From contig NC_045139.1 of NCBI RefSeq assembly GCF_008831285.2, positions 35,499,706 to 35,563,705 of the forward strand: a stretch of DNA of 64,000 nucleotides, in the 5' to 3' direction. This document shows positions 1-13,130 of this stretch, piece by piece. Numbering within the stretch: position 1 is the first letter of the stretch; each line of letters opens with the position of its first letter. Position numbers and translations under genes: made by a program. The stretch is from Nymphaea colorata. Taxonomy: Eukaryota > Streptophyta > Magnoliopsida > Nymphaeales > Nymphaeaceae. The notes below the pieces were generated by a model. The model was not told the origin of the DNA, did no database searches, and saw nothing but the letters and a program-made list of their open reading frames with translations.

Positions 1-160
1 TATTTAAAAACTTACTTAATTTCTGCAGTTTTGAAGAATTGTTGAGACGGAAAGAAAAAGTGTTATATTTTATCGTTTGAAAGCACCATTTGTGCTTCTC
101 GAAATATGGCAACTTAAAAATAACGACAAATAGTTTCTAAGCAAAAGGCGAAAACCCCTC

Positions 161-172
161 CTAAACCCTCCA
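161..172 (+). promoter_or_regulatory. telo-box-like motif before the bL25m start codon
   Basis: The run CTAAACCCTC lies about 30 bases upstream of the start codon, followed by a CT-rich leader (170-202). AAACCCT telo-boxes are known in promoters and leaders of plant ribosomal protein genes, so the position suits this gene. Function is inferred from the motif and context only. Confidence 0.35.
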
Positions 173-202
173 ACTCTCTCGCTCTCTCTCTCCCTCTCTC
201 CA

Positions 203-3200
203 ATGCGGCTCTCTCCAACGCTGCTACGGCGGTCGATCGGCCTCAGATTCCTCTCGCAATCACTCGCCGAGGCACCGTCGCCGTCTTCCGATGGGACGAC
301 CGTGCCTCTCACTTACCTTGAGGGCTTCCCCAAGCCGGACCCCAAGTACTCGGAGACGATCTTGGGAATACCCAGGGAGAAGTCCGGTCGCCTCATCTCC
401 GCCAAGGAGAGAAAGGCCGGTCGTGTTCCAAGCATTGTCTTCGAGCAGGCGGACGGAGAGCACGGCGGCAACAAGCGCCTCATTTCCGTTCAGACCAAGC
501 AGATGAAGAAGCTCATCACGCAGCTGGGTCAGTCCTTCTTCCTCTCTCGCCTTTTCGATCTTGAGGTCCGCCCCGACTTCGAGTCCGACGAGATCATCGA
601 GAAAGTCCGCGTTCTACCGCGCCGGGTATTGCCCTCGATCGTGGATGGTCCTTCGTCTGATTTTCCTTTTTTTCGGTGTTGTTAATAGTGGTTTTTGGCG
701 TGGTTGGTGCTTGTGAGTAATGGAAGAAATGTTTTAGTGTAGATAAGTTTTAGGCATTGATTTAGTTGAACTAGATGTGGCTATATAGGGCACTCATGTG
801 TCGTGGGATAAGTTGGGAACTTGCACTGTATAATGCAATGCAGTTTCTCCTATTCTGTTTGCTTGACAAATGGGCATGAAAGTGGTGGCCTTACTAATGT
901 GGATAAATCAAAGCACGGTACTGAGGCTGCCTTATTCTCCCGTTAAGTCGGATAAGCTGGGATCTTGCTAGTTTGGAGAGTGTCGCAATTTCACAAGTCA
1001 CATTGCTTTTCTGATCAATGGGCAAGAAGTTGTCCTTACTGTTTGATGGACTTGTTATGATTGTTATTGTTGTTACTGTTTCTTGTTGTGTTTCTTTGCG
1101 GATGCCCTCTTTCCATGGACATGCTGGTTGGGTGTTCGCTCACTTTTTACCCAGATGTATATGGTTTCATTCTTTTGGGTGCTGGTTTTATTTTCTGGGC
1201 CCATAATGTGCTTGTTGAAAATGGTGAATGTGTTGTTAGGTAGGTTCAAGTTGAAAGAATGGCAAATGGATGTCTGAGAACCGAAAAACAAATTTAGACA
1301 CAAATTTTGTTGCCTAACGCATGCTTGGTTCGTGGAATTGTCTCCCTATGGGGGCCTTCCCTCTGTGTTCATGCATGTATCCGATCTTAGAGATATCCAC
1401 CGAATATAACCTTGGATGCATGGACATTTTCAAGTTTGTAATAGCTGTCTATCTTTGACGGTCAACATGATGACATGTACAATGACGATTACTCATTAGC
1501 TGCTAGGTTTAGCTCTATGTACGACAGGACTACTCTTCCTCCTGTGGAAGCATGAGTAGCCTTATTTGTCACATGATGAATTCCCATCATGTAGCACCAT
1601 CGACATAGTAAACTAGTCCTTAAATCGGCTCTTTCATTCAGACTCCCTCATGTGCAAGGCTAATGTTAAAACAGATCGAGTTTGGTCGCCCTTCAGAACA
1701 AAACTGTGAAACCAAGTAAACTGTAAGCTTTAGTTAACGGATGTTTGATTACCTTAGATCTAATTTCTTCTCAAAGATTCTCAGATTTTGAAGGCCATGG
1801 TGTTAAGATTAGATCCCCCCTGTGGTCTTAGATCAGAATGTTTGACAATCTAAAATAGCACAGTTTGGATCTTAAGTCTGATTTGATATTCTTAGTTTGA
1901 CAAAACTTCCCTTGCCACGTCGGCAAGCCTGTGCCACATCAGATCCATGAGTTTACCACTTGGATCTCAAAGAAGCCCTTAAGGGAAACATTTGTCCCCA
2001 TTTTCTTAGAGATCCTTTTCTATCCTTGTGGGCTTCATCTCAATGAAACTTGCTATCTGGTTATCGATGGCTGTTGTATACAACTTTTTCTTTGTTCTCT
2101 CTTAAACAAAAGACATGTTGGATACAAAATTTCTCGTTGGATCTTGTGCAATCAAATTTATGGAAAACCTACTGAAAGTATATATTTAGGATAACCCAAA
2201 GATCAGGTTTTGGCTTTTTTCCTATTTTAAGGGAAGGATCATCTTGGAGTTGCTTCCAGTTCACGAGAAATACTGAATAAATGCCTTGCACAAATAAATT
2301 TGCATCAGAGTTGTCACTTCCATGATTATAAAGGAAATTCTCATGCATTAATTTCATTTGTGGAGGTTTACTCATCTATGCCGAAGATGCAATGACATTC
2401 TCTTAACCATTTCATAGTGAAGTAGCTGGTGTTTAATAAAAATCTCTTTATTATTAATATTATTATTGGTTTATTCAGGTTTGCATATGAAAAGTTATAG
2501 ATTTATTGGGATTCCTTGGTTTAGATATACATATAAAATGTATTTTCCATTGAATTTATACTTTGATAAATAACCTGTAGCAATTTTTATGTTTTAGTCT
2601 TTTAGATGACCTTGTATACATCTAGGCTTGCATGTTTATGTGCACTCATGCTTTTTAGGCATGTAGCATTTGGAATTTTGGAACAATCTTGCTGCTAAAT
2701 AGTTAGACACCAAGAGTTGATTGGTTATAGAAGACATGGAGGGGCTGACAGAAGCTGGAATCGGAGAGAGATAGGTTATTTGGTCACCAGAAGAGAGATT
2801 TAGAGATGTCGGAAATGCAAACAAAGAGAGACCGGTTGCTTGGTTGTGTAAAATACATAAGGACATTGGGAGATGGTAAACATACAAAGTGAGAGGAAGA
2901 GATGCCTTAAAACATTGCTCATTAAGTTGGTTAATGAAAAAACAGAAAGGACGAGGGAAAAGTAGAGATGAGGAGAGATTGGAAAACAAAACATAACTGA
3001 GTTTCTTGGTCAGTGGAGGCATTCTTCAAACTGGAGTCTGGACAGGTTGTTAAGTTGAGAACTGGGTGCCAAAAATATTGTTGCCATCTTTAGGGTTCTG
3101 GTAATGGTTGGGATTTCAAGGAGAGAAATATGAAACCCTCAAGTAGTTTAATTATTTAGAACAACAATAATTTTTGTTCACCTTTTACAACTCTGCCACT

Positions 3201-5792
3201 GCAGGAATTGCAGGACTTATGCTAACTCTTGTAATATCCCATGTCAGGAGTTACATGAGCCACTTGTCTGGCTTTTTTTTTGTGGGAGAATGAAACTTAG
3301 TTGTCCAAATCATGGCTACTCACAACTCTGTTTGAGTCTTTCAAGTTGATGACAAATTTTACCCAGTTTGTATTCAGTCCAAGTCTAGCTGCTGGGTTTA
3401 CTTTGTATAAGGTCAGATCTGATCTGAGTCACCTGAGTTGCTGAGAATTGACTCGACATGGTTTTGGACATTGATGTTTGTGACCATCGTTGTACATTCA
3501 TCAAGTATGAAAATGTAAACTAAGCTTAAACACATATAAGAGATGAACCATGATAAGTAATGGTGATATCAGGGAAATCTAACGACAATTTTACTCATAA
3601 AAGGTTCGAGAAACAAGAGCTTGACATGCATTAAAAGATTAATAGCATGAAGAAACTTGTTATTTTGGATTCAGATCCAATTGGTGGGAGATCTGTTCGT
3701 GAATTAGATGCATTAAAATAGGCACTTTAATCTATCAGATATCTAGCCATGTTGGTTGTGTATCTGAGTGATAACAGATTAATGATCCTACCATTTTGAA
3801 AAAGTTCACCTGCCATCTGTGTGTTCATGGAGATGTCTGGCTCATGTTCTCTACTGTTCTCTCTTAGGAAATACGCACTAGTAGTAGTTAAAGGTGAAAG
3901 ATTCATTCTTCCATCTTACAATGAGCACTCAAGTCTTATTGGAAAAATCATCACCTAAAATGCTGAAATGGACCTCTTTAGAGAAGGAAGCAATTTAGTT
4001 CTTATTTCCTCTGATTGAACTTATGTAAACAGGAGCAAAGGAGATTTACTATGGTACAAAGAGCAATGTAGCAGTCCTCGTCAGTGAAATAATTCTTTGA
4101 GTCTGACATTTTGAAGTATATGAGACATGCTTTTGAGCTAATATGGTGAGATATTTAACCAATATATAGCCAATCAACAGTACCACCATTAAGCAACAAA
4201 TTTGATTTAGTAGTAACCAAATGTTTCAGTTGAGAATAATACGCAGATCTAGGGAAAACGGTATTGGTACTTCATAGTCAACTGTATTTAATACAGTTTA
4301 TTCATGACTTTAGAAACATGAAAATTGTATCGAATTGCTAGCACATGCATATTGAATAAAGGATGGTAATTAATTCATTTGAATCTGTAACAATCAAATG
4401 ATAATTTCAGTGCAGAAGACATTTATGCTTATGTAATCTGTAAATAGAAACATGATTTAAAATGTGGGCAGATATGAAATTACATTTTGCTCCGCTGCTT
4501 GAGAACTAAGCTTGTAATGTACTTTTCATGTTTCATTCCATGTATATGCACACTGACTTTTAGTGTTGGAGATCTAGACATTTATTCTCTTATATTCCTT
4601 TCACCAATCTGCACATTCACATGATTGATTTTTCTGCTATTTGAAATTATTTCCTCTTTGAGCTGCTTCCAATGGGCAAAATTGTCTCTGACTATGCCTC
4701 CATATGATCTCTTTTCCTTCTGTACATTGTTTTGCTAACATATCTTTTTGGTTCATAATATTTTCATGGAAGGGCTGATATTTAGTTGTTTCTTTCATGG
4801 TCTACTTTCTCTCAACATATAGTTTCTTTTGCTCACTTATCTTAGCTACATGGATAGTGGATTGTTGGCAAGTCCAAATTTCCCCAACTTTATTTGTGAG
4901 GTATCTGTATCTGATCAATGGCCATCTTTTTGGCTCTTAAGATTCTTAGCTTTCCCAGTTGATTATTTATTTATTCTTTGTTTTTTTTCCTGCTTGCTGG
5001 TGAAATATACAATTACATTGCTTCATTCATGTCTTATGATGGATCTTTCTATCTAGCATTTCATCATTTAATGTTTAGGATCACATTTTATCTGGTTACC
5101 TGATGCCATTGATTATTTTTTGTCCCTTCATCTTAAATTAAAATGTTTATTTTATGATTGCCTTAGATGCATCTACACTCGGGCACAGATGAAGTACTTA
5201 ATGTTACATTCATGAGGGCCCCTTCAGGTGCTAAGTTTAAGGTCAATGTCCCACTTGTATACAGAGGAGAGGATGCATGCCCTGGGCTAAGAAAAGGTTA
5301 GTTGTATTGGTTGATATTTTAATTCCATGGAAACTGTATGAAGTGTTTGATGCATCCTTTCTCGGTTTTACATCTTATCTAAGTTAGGGAAACCCTCTTT
5401 ACAAAGGTTTGCTCTGAGTTTGCACTTGCTGGTTTTAAGTTTTAACTGTTTATATTCTCTTGAGATAGTGCCACTTTTCTTGAGACTGTAGATATTAATT
5501 ATTGACTGATGATGTCAATGGCTTAACAATTTAATTAGCAAATATTATCTTAATCTGTAAAGCATCTATCACCATTTTATTTTTGAACTATTTGTGTACA
5601 CGTTTTTTTCTTTCATGCTTTTCTTATGGTGTTAGAAACTCCAGTTAGCGTGCCTAGGCCCGTAGTCTTGGCTGGTCTTCTGTGCTGGCTGTTCCTACAG
5701 GACTTGCCATTTGAAGACACATAGGCAACCACCTAAGGTGCCTAAGCATGTCTAGGCACTCGACAACCTAAAGTTTTTCTTTTTCCCAACAA

Positions 5793-5842
<50 letters not shown>

Positions 5843-6103
5843 TCTTCCTTTTCTCCTTTTTCCTTTCTGAGTTTGATCTTTTGCCTCTCTTTGTTCTTTT
5901 TCTACGTCTGCTATCTGAAGTATTATTTTTCTTTTCTTTTTTTCTACTGGTTTTATGCTAATTTTCTTTTCTTGTTGTGGTGTTGCATGTGATTTGTATA
6001 TGTAAAAACATGTATTTATTTTTGTAGTTGTACTTATAGTTATGATTATAGTTCATTATTGTTATACCTTGAATATTTTTATGTCCTTTTAGGTTTTTAA
6101 CTG

Positions 6104-6170
<67 letters not shown>

Positions 6171-8649
6171 CAATGTATATTCATACATATACACCCAGCA
6201 CTGTTGTTGTTTATTATAATTCTAGTAGAAGACAGATCTACAACAGGGAATGTTAACATAGAAGCTGTGATTATGTGTGGCTTTTTGTTTCCTCTGTTTT
6301 TTTTTTTTTTAAATTAGATCAGTAATTTTATCCTGTAGTTTAGCTCTTAAAATTTATAAGTTAAAATTAGAAATTTAATAGTTGGTATTTAGGAAACTAG
6401 AAGATTTTTGCATGCTCTAGAATGTTGCAAAGCAGTGATAAAATTGTAAACTTTCTCTCTTTATGCTGTATAACCTTTAAAGTTTAATTGTTCAACTTTA
6501 TTGAATTTGCTCTTTCAAACATTTAATAGTGTTTATTATCATGTTATGGAATGTCTGATGTGAATCTTAAGTTTTTAACGTGTTTTAATTGTTTCGTTGT
6601 TATATAAGTTGGTAATAATAAGTTTTTAGTTGAGAAATGCTTCAGTTTTGTTATTTTCAAAAACTAAAATTGCTTTTTTTTTCTCAACCACTTAATGCAC
6701 TTAGTCATGTCTAGGGTCTAGGCTCAACTGACTGCCTAGGCTGCATGTAGTGCTTTTAAAAACACAGGTTTTTTGCAGTTTCATCCCAAGTAATATTTGA
6801 TTGACATGATCAGTGCTTTATTTTGATTGACAAATTCATCCTTGACATTTACACTGTCAAGTGTGAAGACAAATCCATCGTTCTTGTTACTTTGACTATG
6901 AATAGCAGCTTATGATTATCATTTAAAAAATGCTTATATGCTGTTGTATTAATTCATTCCTTTTTTTTTTCTGAAAGTGGTATGGTTAACTTTTCATTTC
7001 AAGATATTGAAATAATGCTCGTCCCATGGTAGAAACATGAGTGAGAATACAGGTTTTCATTGTATTTGTTCTTCAGTGAATGACCTAGACTAAATTATTC
7101 TTTCAACAGTTTCCTCAGGATAATGTCATGATTCACATTTCAATTGTAAAACTTTCAACTGCCCAAAATGGTTTGCACGAGATTTATAAAAATCATAATC
7201 TTATTCAAATTGGCCAGGTTATTGATTCAGTGAATCAGTTGACTCAGCGATTCAGCTGATTCAGTAGTTGGTTGGCAAAAAGTATTTGTTCAATCCATCT
7301 CTTTAAAAAATAAAATGAAAAATTACATAAAAATAAGCAAAAAGGAATAAGAACATTTTGAAAAGTAAAAATTACATGTGGTATTAGCCACTTCATCTAA
7401 TCGGTTTGCCATAGGTTCAAATACGAAAAACTGATTCAGGCTGATTTTTTTTTATACTGATTTGTATTCCTGTTAGTGATAATTCATTTCTGTCATATAT
7501 CTTGTCGACTAACTAATTTTATTCAGATGTATTTCCTATAACTTAATGGAAAATATTGTGCTTGGTGGGATCTGTCTAACCCCAGCTTGCTGCTTCCTAA
7601 ACAAAAGAACAAGAATTCTGTAGAAGTTACCCAAATTTGTGCATAGGTTCTTCAGTTTCATTCTACAGAGTATGGAAGAGAACACTCTCATGTTTTATGA
7701 ATTATGAAAGTCTTCCCAGCTAACAGTTAGTGAATGCTTTCAAATCTCAGATGATTGATTCATTAGAGCATTGTTTTATCATTTGAAAAGAACTTGATGC
7801 TATTTGAAGAACAGTTGTCACTGATGTATTGGTTTATATGTTCATTCTTTTCTAAGGATACTCATATCCTGTTAAAAGAACGCCATTCTTAATTGTCAAA
7901 GTTAACAAGGAACAATTTGAAGCACTTAAGTAAAAGGTATATAGATTTGTCAATATAATAATTCAGAAGAATTTGGAAAAAACTTTTTGCTTTTGTTTGT
8001 TCAGAATTTAGGGGCAAAATACGAAAGCAGCATGTTGCATTTCTTCAATTTTATTGTCACAACAATTGTTTCTCTCTCTCTCTCCCATCAATTTCACCAT
8101 ATGCCTCATTCATTTTGGAGACGCACTATGTTCTAAAGACTGGGATTTTATTTGGTAAATGTTGCATCCATTATGTTGGCTTTGTAAGTGTGTTCTTCTG
8201 TTTTAATAAATCTCAACCAGCAAATTTAAAACAACACCAACCATTTGCGGTTCCTTCAGACAAAATGACAGTGAATCCTTTCTACTTTGACTGCACGCTA
8301 TTGTTTTTGTTTCATGTATTAGTGCATACTTTCAAAACAATGCTTAACCTTTTGACCTGTACTTTTGGCAGCATTGTTTCATTTTTGTGCAATAACCAAC
8401 TGGATTGTCCTTTTAACAGGGGCTTATTTGAACACAATTAGGAGGACAGTCCCATTCCTTTGCCCAGCTGATATTGTCCCCCCATATATTGATGTAGATT
8501 TAAGTGAGTTGGATGTGGGGCAGAAGTTGGTGATGAAGGATCTCAAGGTTCATCCTGCAATTAGGCTATACCAAGTTAATGAGGACTGGCCTATTTGCAA
8601 TGTCAGGCATGGAAGGGGCTCTGGTAAGAAGTCTGAACAAAAGAAATGA
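203..8649 (+). CDS. bL25-family ribosomal protein, probably mitochondrial (3 exons)
   Basis: Predicted protein of the large ribosomal subunit, related to bacterial L25/TL5/CTC, which binds 5S rRNA. Coding exons are 203-625, 5167-5296 and 8420-8649, with GT-AG introns of about 4.5 and 3.1 kb (phases 0 and 1), giving 260 residues. The N-terminus (MRLSPTLLRRSIGLRFLSQS) is arginine-rich, acid-free and amphipathic, as in a mitochondrial presequence. The L25 N-terminal domain follows (around LISVQTKQMKKLI). Exon 2 carries the conserved block LHLHSGTD-like to VNVPLVYRGEDACPGLRKG, and exon 3 the beta domain (VPFLCPADIVPPYIDVDLSEL). The C-terminus is basic (GKKSEQKK). The splice joins preserve frame and the family's conserved blocks, so the model is firm. 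Organelle assignment is inferred from the presequence. Intron 2 holds a (TA)n tract and a probable inserted repeat. Confidence 0.93.
5630..6775. repeat. probable inserted repeat with GCCTAGG-rich ends in bL25m intron 2
   Basis: The left part (about 5630-5775) and right part (about 6700-6775) are both rich in GCCTAGG and TGTCTAGG words. The right end, read in reverse (GTGTTTTTAAAAGCACT), resembles the left end. Between them are a CT run (about 5807-5840) and a long TA run (6103-6167). Similar words recur at about 54355-54425 inside the FAD oxidoreductase gene. This looks like a degraded miniature element or other inserted repeat; ends are approximate and no clean target duplication was found. 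Confidence 0.4.
6103..6167. repeat. (TA)n microsatellite
   Basis: Uninterrupted TA dinucleotide run inside bL25m intron 2. The open reading frame across it, encoding alternating Tyr/Ile, is an artefact. Confidence 0.95.
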
Positions 8650-10542
8650 AGGCTGTTTAATTGTTCCAGCATGAAGGCCAAGATTTTCTTCACCCTTCTT
8701 GTTGACATGCACTCCATGATTTTTTTTTTTTTTAATTTTGAAAAGCTTTGTTTTTTATAATTTCAGTGTTGAGGTAAACCTGTCAAAAACCAGTAAAGTT
8801 GATCCTTTTGCGGTCATGTTGTAATTTGGTTTTTTCTCGTCTTTTATAAGGAAAAAGCCATGAAATAAGCTGCACTGAATCCAGAATCGCCACTAATCAG
8901 CCACTATAGTTAACAGGATGATGGTTTGCAAGGAGTCTGGGTCCATTCCTCTGAACTAGTGTTGCACACAACGTAGCATAGCGTATTACACGATACATCT
9001 TTCGTTATAACGTAGCATATAGTTACTTTTGAGGGAAACTGGGTGTTACTGTACTCGTACCAGATCTAATTTATGATACACTCAAGATCTTACTTTATGA
9101 TGCAATACATACTGATATGATACACTTTCAAAACATAAGGGCCTTTTTCTTTTGGAAACTAAAATTGCATTAGTTTAGGCTGAATTTTCTAGTTTGACAA
9201 CAACGGCATTCTTATATATTGAAAATAAGCAGAGAAATAAAGACTGATTTTGCTCAAAAAATTAGGGCTATCACGACTTTTCATAGAAAATTTATGCCAA
9301 AGTTTCCCAGTGACATTTTCAGATTTTATAACCCCAAGGAGCAAGGACTACACACGCTGACTCATTTATTTAGCAACCATTTTAGCATTGAGTGTAACTG
9401 AACCTGTCAATTTCAAAATGTAAATTCTCATCATAAAGATGTTAAGTGTATCATATGTTTCCTATTTTGTTATTTTTTGACAGATCGTAATTTCTATAAG
9501 ATTTTGTTATATTTTTCCTTTTTTTCTTATTTTAAATTTTTATTACTTAATTTTTAATATTAAAAATTTTAAATTGCTACCCTTTCCGTTGTCAAACTTT
9601 GGACTTGATTACATTAATCTGAACAAGGTGTCATTATGAGATTCTGTTGCATTCAACAAATAAAATGGCCATGCATAACAAAAACATTGCTACCATTTGT
9701 TTGGTTTTGTTTTGGGAGGAGGATTTGAGTCTTCTTTGGATATTGAGGAGAGGGTTTCACTACTCCCAAGAATTATCAGATCCCGACTGCTCCTAAGATT
9801 CTCAATCGCGGAGGACGTCTGTTGATCCTAAAATATGACAATGGAAGGTTCAGGTCACTGCCAGAATTCCGGAGTCACTAGCCCGGAGCAGGAAAATTTG
9901 CAGCGCGATGACAGCAGCACTAAATTTAACACTACCAACCTACCAGAACACGACTAAAACGTAAGCTCTAAAAAAACCGATGGAAACAAACCATGACTTA
10001 TAAATTTGACGTATACAGTCTTGCGAATGCCGAACTTCAAGAGTCAATCAGTTTTCAGTTTTGTAGCACAAGATAGAACGCCGCAAGCATGTAATTTCAT
10101 CACCTTGGAATCAACCGAAATTGTGTTTCGTAGCTTTAGTAACAGAGAATCGTAGAGCGAACGCCAAAAGGAACCAATCCTCACATAAATTTTTGCCACC
10201 ATGAGCTACACAAAATAGGAGAGGAACCTCGCAGTAAGTAACAAAAACTTTGATACCAAGATTGAAGGCTTTGCACAATTGCGTAATCTCCAATCAATTC
10301 GCCCTTACATCCCCAACCAAATTGGAATGGGAAAAAGAAAAGGGATACCAGCATTTCTTTTGTAGATTGACATATATGATCTTACAAAATTATACCAGAT
10401 AGCCCACACAACGAATATATCAGAAGTGATAGATATTATCATTCTCAAGAATGCTGAGAGTATTCAGTATTTAGTGCAATTCCCTCAAGCATCCTTTCCC
10501 TTAAGACATTGACTAAGCAACCAGAACAAGCACCGCAATAAA
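8650..10542. other. intergenic, convergent 3' ends
   Basis: The bL25m gene on + and the HWS gene on - end towards each other here, so both 3' untranslated regions must lie within it. Around 8960-9130 there are repeated GATACA/CGTAGCATA words resembling the GTATCG-rich repeat near 63.2 kb. No coding exon was recognised. Confidence 0.6.
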
Positions 10543-11763
10543 TTAAGGGGCAACTTCGAGCCTGGGCTCAAAGCAGAAGCCCGTGAAAAGTTGCAAAGGG
10601 AAACGCTTGCTCACTGGACACTTCTGTGACCATTTCCATTGCTTCTGGCTCATGTCAAATATAAGCAGAATAGGTGAACCGTAGCTCTGAATATATATGA
10701 GATCATCGGTTCCACTGCTAGAGAAAACATCATCCAACTCCCCAAATCCTTGAAAGTACTTATGAGGCATACGAGCCACCTCCTGCCACTCAGTCTTGTC
10801 CAGTACCCAGATCCCAATCCCCTTGATTATATCAGGCCTGTCTTGTTTACCAATCCCACCAACCATTACCAATCTATTCTTGAGATTCATCAGACGTCCA
10901 CAGGTTAAAGGACAGGGGACAGAAATCAAATTCTGCATCAAAGAAAAGCGAGAAGATCTACTTGCTAGATCATACATGACCAATCTGTGCCGGTACTCGG
11001 AAGTAGCCATGACACCAGTTGAGTAAATCAAGAAATAGAAAATCCCATTGCAGATAACACTCTCATCCCCTCCCCTCCATCCTCTCAAAACTTCTGTCAC
11101 AGAGGTAACCCAGGACTCCGTATCAGAATCATAGACTTGGATTGACAAATTCCATTGAAGAAAATCATCAGGAACCTGCTTAGATTTCAAAACTGCGACA
11201 GTATAGGAGTTGGACTGAAGGTCCACAGACATAGAAAGGGCACTATAGTCCAATTGTTCAGGCTCGGAAGGCACCTCTATCTTTTTAGAGATCTTGGTAA
11301 TAGGATTACAGACATAGAGCTGGCTCCTACTGCTGTTATCCATGAAACAGACTAACCCACAAGAAGACGCAATGAACCAGTTCGTTGCACCAATGCAAGG
11401 AAGGTGTATACTGTACCATTTCCTCAGAATTGGATCATACGCAAATCCGAACGGGCCTTCATTGCTTGTAAACATAAAATACCAAGGCTTGTGCGATGTA
11501 ATACTTGAGAAATGCCACAAAAACCTGTCTGAACTGACAATCTCTAACCACCTTTTACAGACCAACTTTGCCCTAAAAATGCTAGCTATAGGCAAACAGG
11601 CCAGGATTCTCTCTAGTAAATCATCTGGCAAAAGAAAATCAAGAGAGACCACAGAGAGATCAACCCCAACTTCATCATTGCTGTCTAGGAATGTATCCTC
11701 CCCAATCATCTCTCTTCCTATTCCGCTGAAACGGCTAGGTATCCAAGAAGTCTCACCTTCCAT
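10543..11763 (-). CDS. HWS: F-box/kelch-repeat protein HAWAIIAN SKIRT (HWS)
   Basis: Substrate-recognition subunit of an SCF ubiquitin ligase. In Arabidopsis HWS controls organ separation and growth and affects the miRNA pathway. It is a single coding exon of 406 residues, close to the Arabidopsis length. The F-box is at about residues 43-83 (LLPDDLLERILACLPIASIF, CKRW). It is followed by the family's kelch-like region with hallmarks KPWYFMF, YDPILRKWYS, NWFIASSCGLVCFMDN, SKQVPDDF and GWRGGDESVICN. I start at the Met beginning MEGETSW, which matches the orthologue's N-terminus. The reading frame extends 12 residues upstream, but that part crosses a good acceptor site (pyrimidine tract ending CTATAG at 11790-11791), so it is probably leader intron. 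No frameshift or missing block is seen. Confidence 0.95.
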   Translation of the reverse strand: MEGETSWIPSRFSGIGREMIGEDTFLDSNDEVGVDLSVVSLDFLLPDDLLERILACLPIASIFRAKLVCKRWLEIVSSDRFLWHFSSITSHKPWYFMFTSNEGPFGFAYDPILRKWYSIHLPCIGATNWFIASSCGLVCFMDNSSRSQLYVCNPITKISKKIEVPSEPEQLDYSALSMSVDLQSNSYTVAVLKSKQVPDDFLQWNLSIQVYDSDTESWVTSVTEVLRGWRGGDESVICNGIFYFLIYSTGVMATSEYRHRLVMYDLASRSSRFSLMQNLISVPCPLTCGRLMNLKNRLVMVGGIGKQDRPDIIKGIGIWVLDKTEWQEVARMPHKYFQGFGELDDVFSSSGTDDLIYIQSYGSPILLIFDMSQKQWKWSQKCPVSKRFPLQLFTGFCFEPRLEVAP

Positions 11764-12575
11764 TCCGAAAAACGTAAGAAAGAAAACCCCTATAGACAAT
11801 CATAAAAGAGAAATAAATGAGAAAAAATAACTCAAATGAACAAGAAAGAAAATGATTCAACACTACTCAGAAGTCAGAACACAAACAACGGGAAGGAACT
11901 GATCACCCGTCATCTATTTCTCATTGAAAAAGAACCTAAGCCCCACGCCACCATCTACAAGGAAAAGATCCAGGTGGAAAACTAAATAGTCTAAGCGCAA
12001 GCAGATTTATGTCAGTAAGATGCTAACCACATGGAGGAGATCACTGAGCAGAGATCAATAAAATGCTCATAACAAGAAAAATCCAACCTAACCGCCTCTA
12101 TTTTATCCATACGGCCAAAAGGCGAACATCTGACACGCCAAAGAACACTCAAAAGTAATTGTTTCAAATACACAGGAAGCAACATGAAGAAATGCTGGTG
12201 CCACATGCATCGGATCCATCAGAAACACGAACTAGCAGCAAGAGAAAAGAACAGAAAAGGGAACACCCACGGAGAGAATCAGAGTGGAGCAACGACATAC
12301 CCAAACAGCAGAGCCGTTTCAAAGAACCCCAGACGTTTTACCACGTCCAAGCAGATGGGCAGCTCTAAATCCCTCAGAAAATGCCCCAGATTTCCCACAG
12401 GAAGCAACAAAATGTCTTCGGAACGAAAGCAGAGGACGACCCACAAAAAAATGAAAACAGAAACACATAAAAGAGACAGAGAGGGGAGGCAGGCGAGAGA
12501 TGGTGGTTTTCTCCAGTCTCACTGTCGCTCTCGCGCCCTCACTCTCTCTCGATACGAGGGTTTTTGTACCCTATG
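11764..12575 (-). other. HWS 5' leader with probable intron
   Basis: On the minus strand a pyrimidine-rich tract ends in CTATAG at 11790-11791, about 27 bases before the HWS start codon, a typical 3' splice site. A purine-rich leader-like block (GAGAGAGTGAGGG) lies around 12500-12560, suggesting transcription starts near 12560. A possible donor, GTGGTAAAAC, lies near 12340. The exact exon limits are inferred and need transcript data. Confidence 0.45.
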
Positions 12576-12928
12576 ATGTGGTGTGGGGTATGAACTTTTT
12601 CATTGTTTATTACGATTTTTTAATTCCTAGAAATAGTATAATACCTTTTTAACGATTTTAAAACTAAACTATAGTCACTATTTTTTTCTTTATTGTGAAT
12701 TATTTTTGTCGTCATTATCGGTTATGCGTTCGTTTTCATTGAAGAACCATATCTTTCTCTTCCACCATCTTTTCCAACGTCTCCTAAAAATAATAAAAGT
12801 ATCGTAGCCATTTTCATCAACAACAAAGCTCATGAGTGGATTTTCCCACGGGTCCACGACCTAATGTCCCCCACCTACTTAAATTCATTTTCTGTCATGC
12901 AGATTAAAAACCAAAAAAAAAAAAAAAA

Positions 12929-13130
12929 GGGTAGTGGAAGAAACAAGATTTTCTCTGTGCATACTTAGATTCTGCAAATTCTTTCCTTTCTAATCATTTC
13001 AATGGTTTAACTTACAGTTAAAAAACAAAATGGGTAGTGAAAGAAAAAAGATTTTCTCTGTGCTTACTTTGATTCTACAAATTCTTTCGTGTCTACTCAT
13101 TCCAATCATGGTTTAATTTGCAGTTTATGA
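12929..13130. repeat. diverged tandem duplication, period about 103 bp
   Basis: Two adjacent copies starting at GTAGTGGAAG (12931) and GTAGTGAAAG (13034). Both continue with GATTTTCTCTGTGC, then ACAAATTCTTTC-like and CATGGTTTAA-like words. Scattered substitutions show the duplication is not recent. Confidence 0.75.

Noticed and set aside
2636-3022. 128-codon open frame on the minus strand inside bL25m intron 1
   Set aside because: Within an intron, no recognisable domain and low-complexity composition; expected by chance in such DNA.
5958-6194. Open reading frame of alternating Tyr/Ile
   Set aside because: Translation of a (TA)n microsatellite; no coding signal.
11764-11799. Twelve extra N-terminal residues for HWS
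   Set aside because: They cross a strong acceptor site and have no counterpart in the orthologue; probably leader intron.
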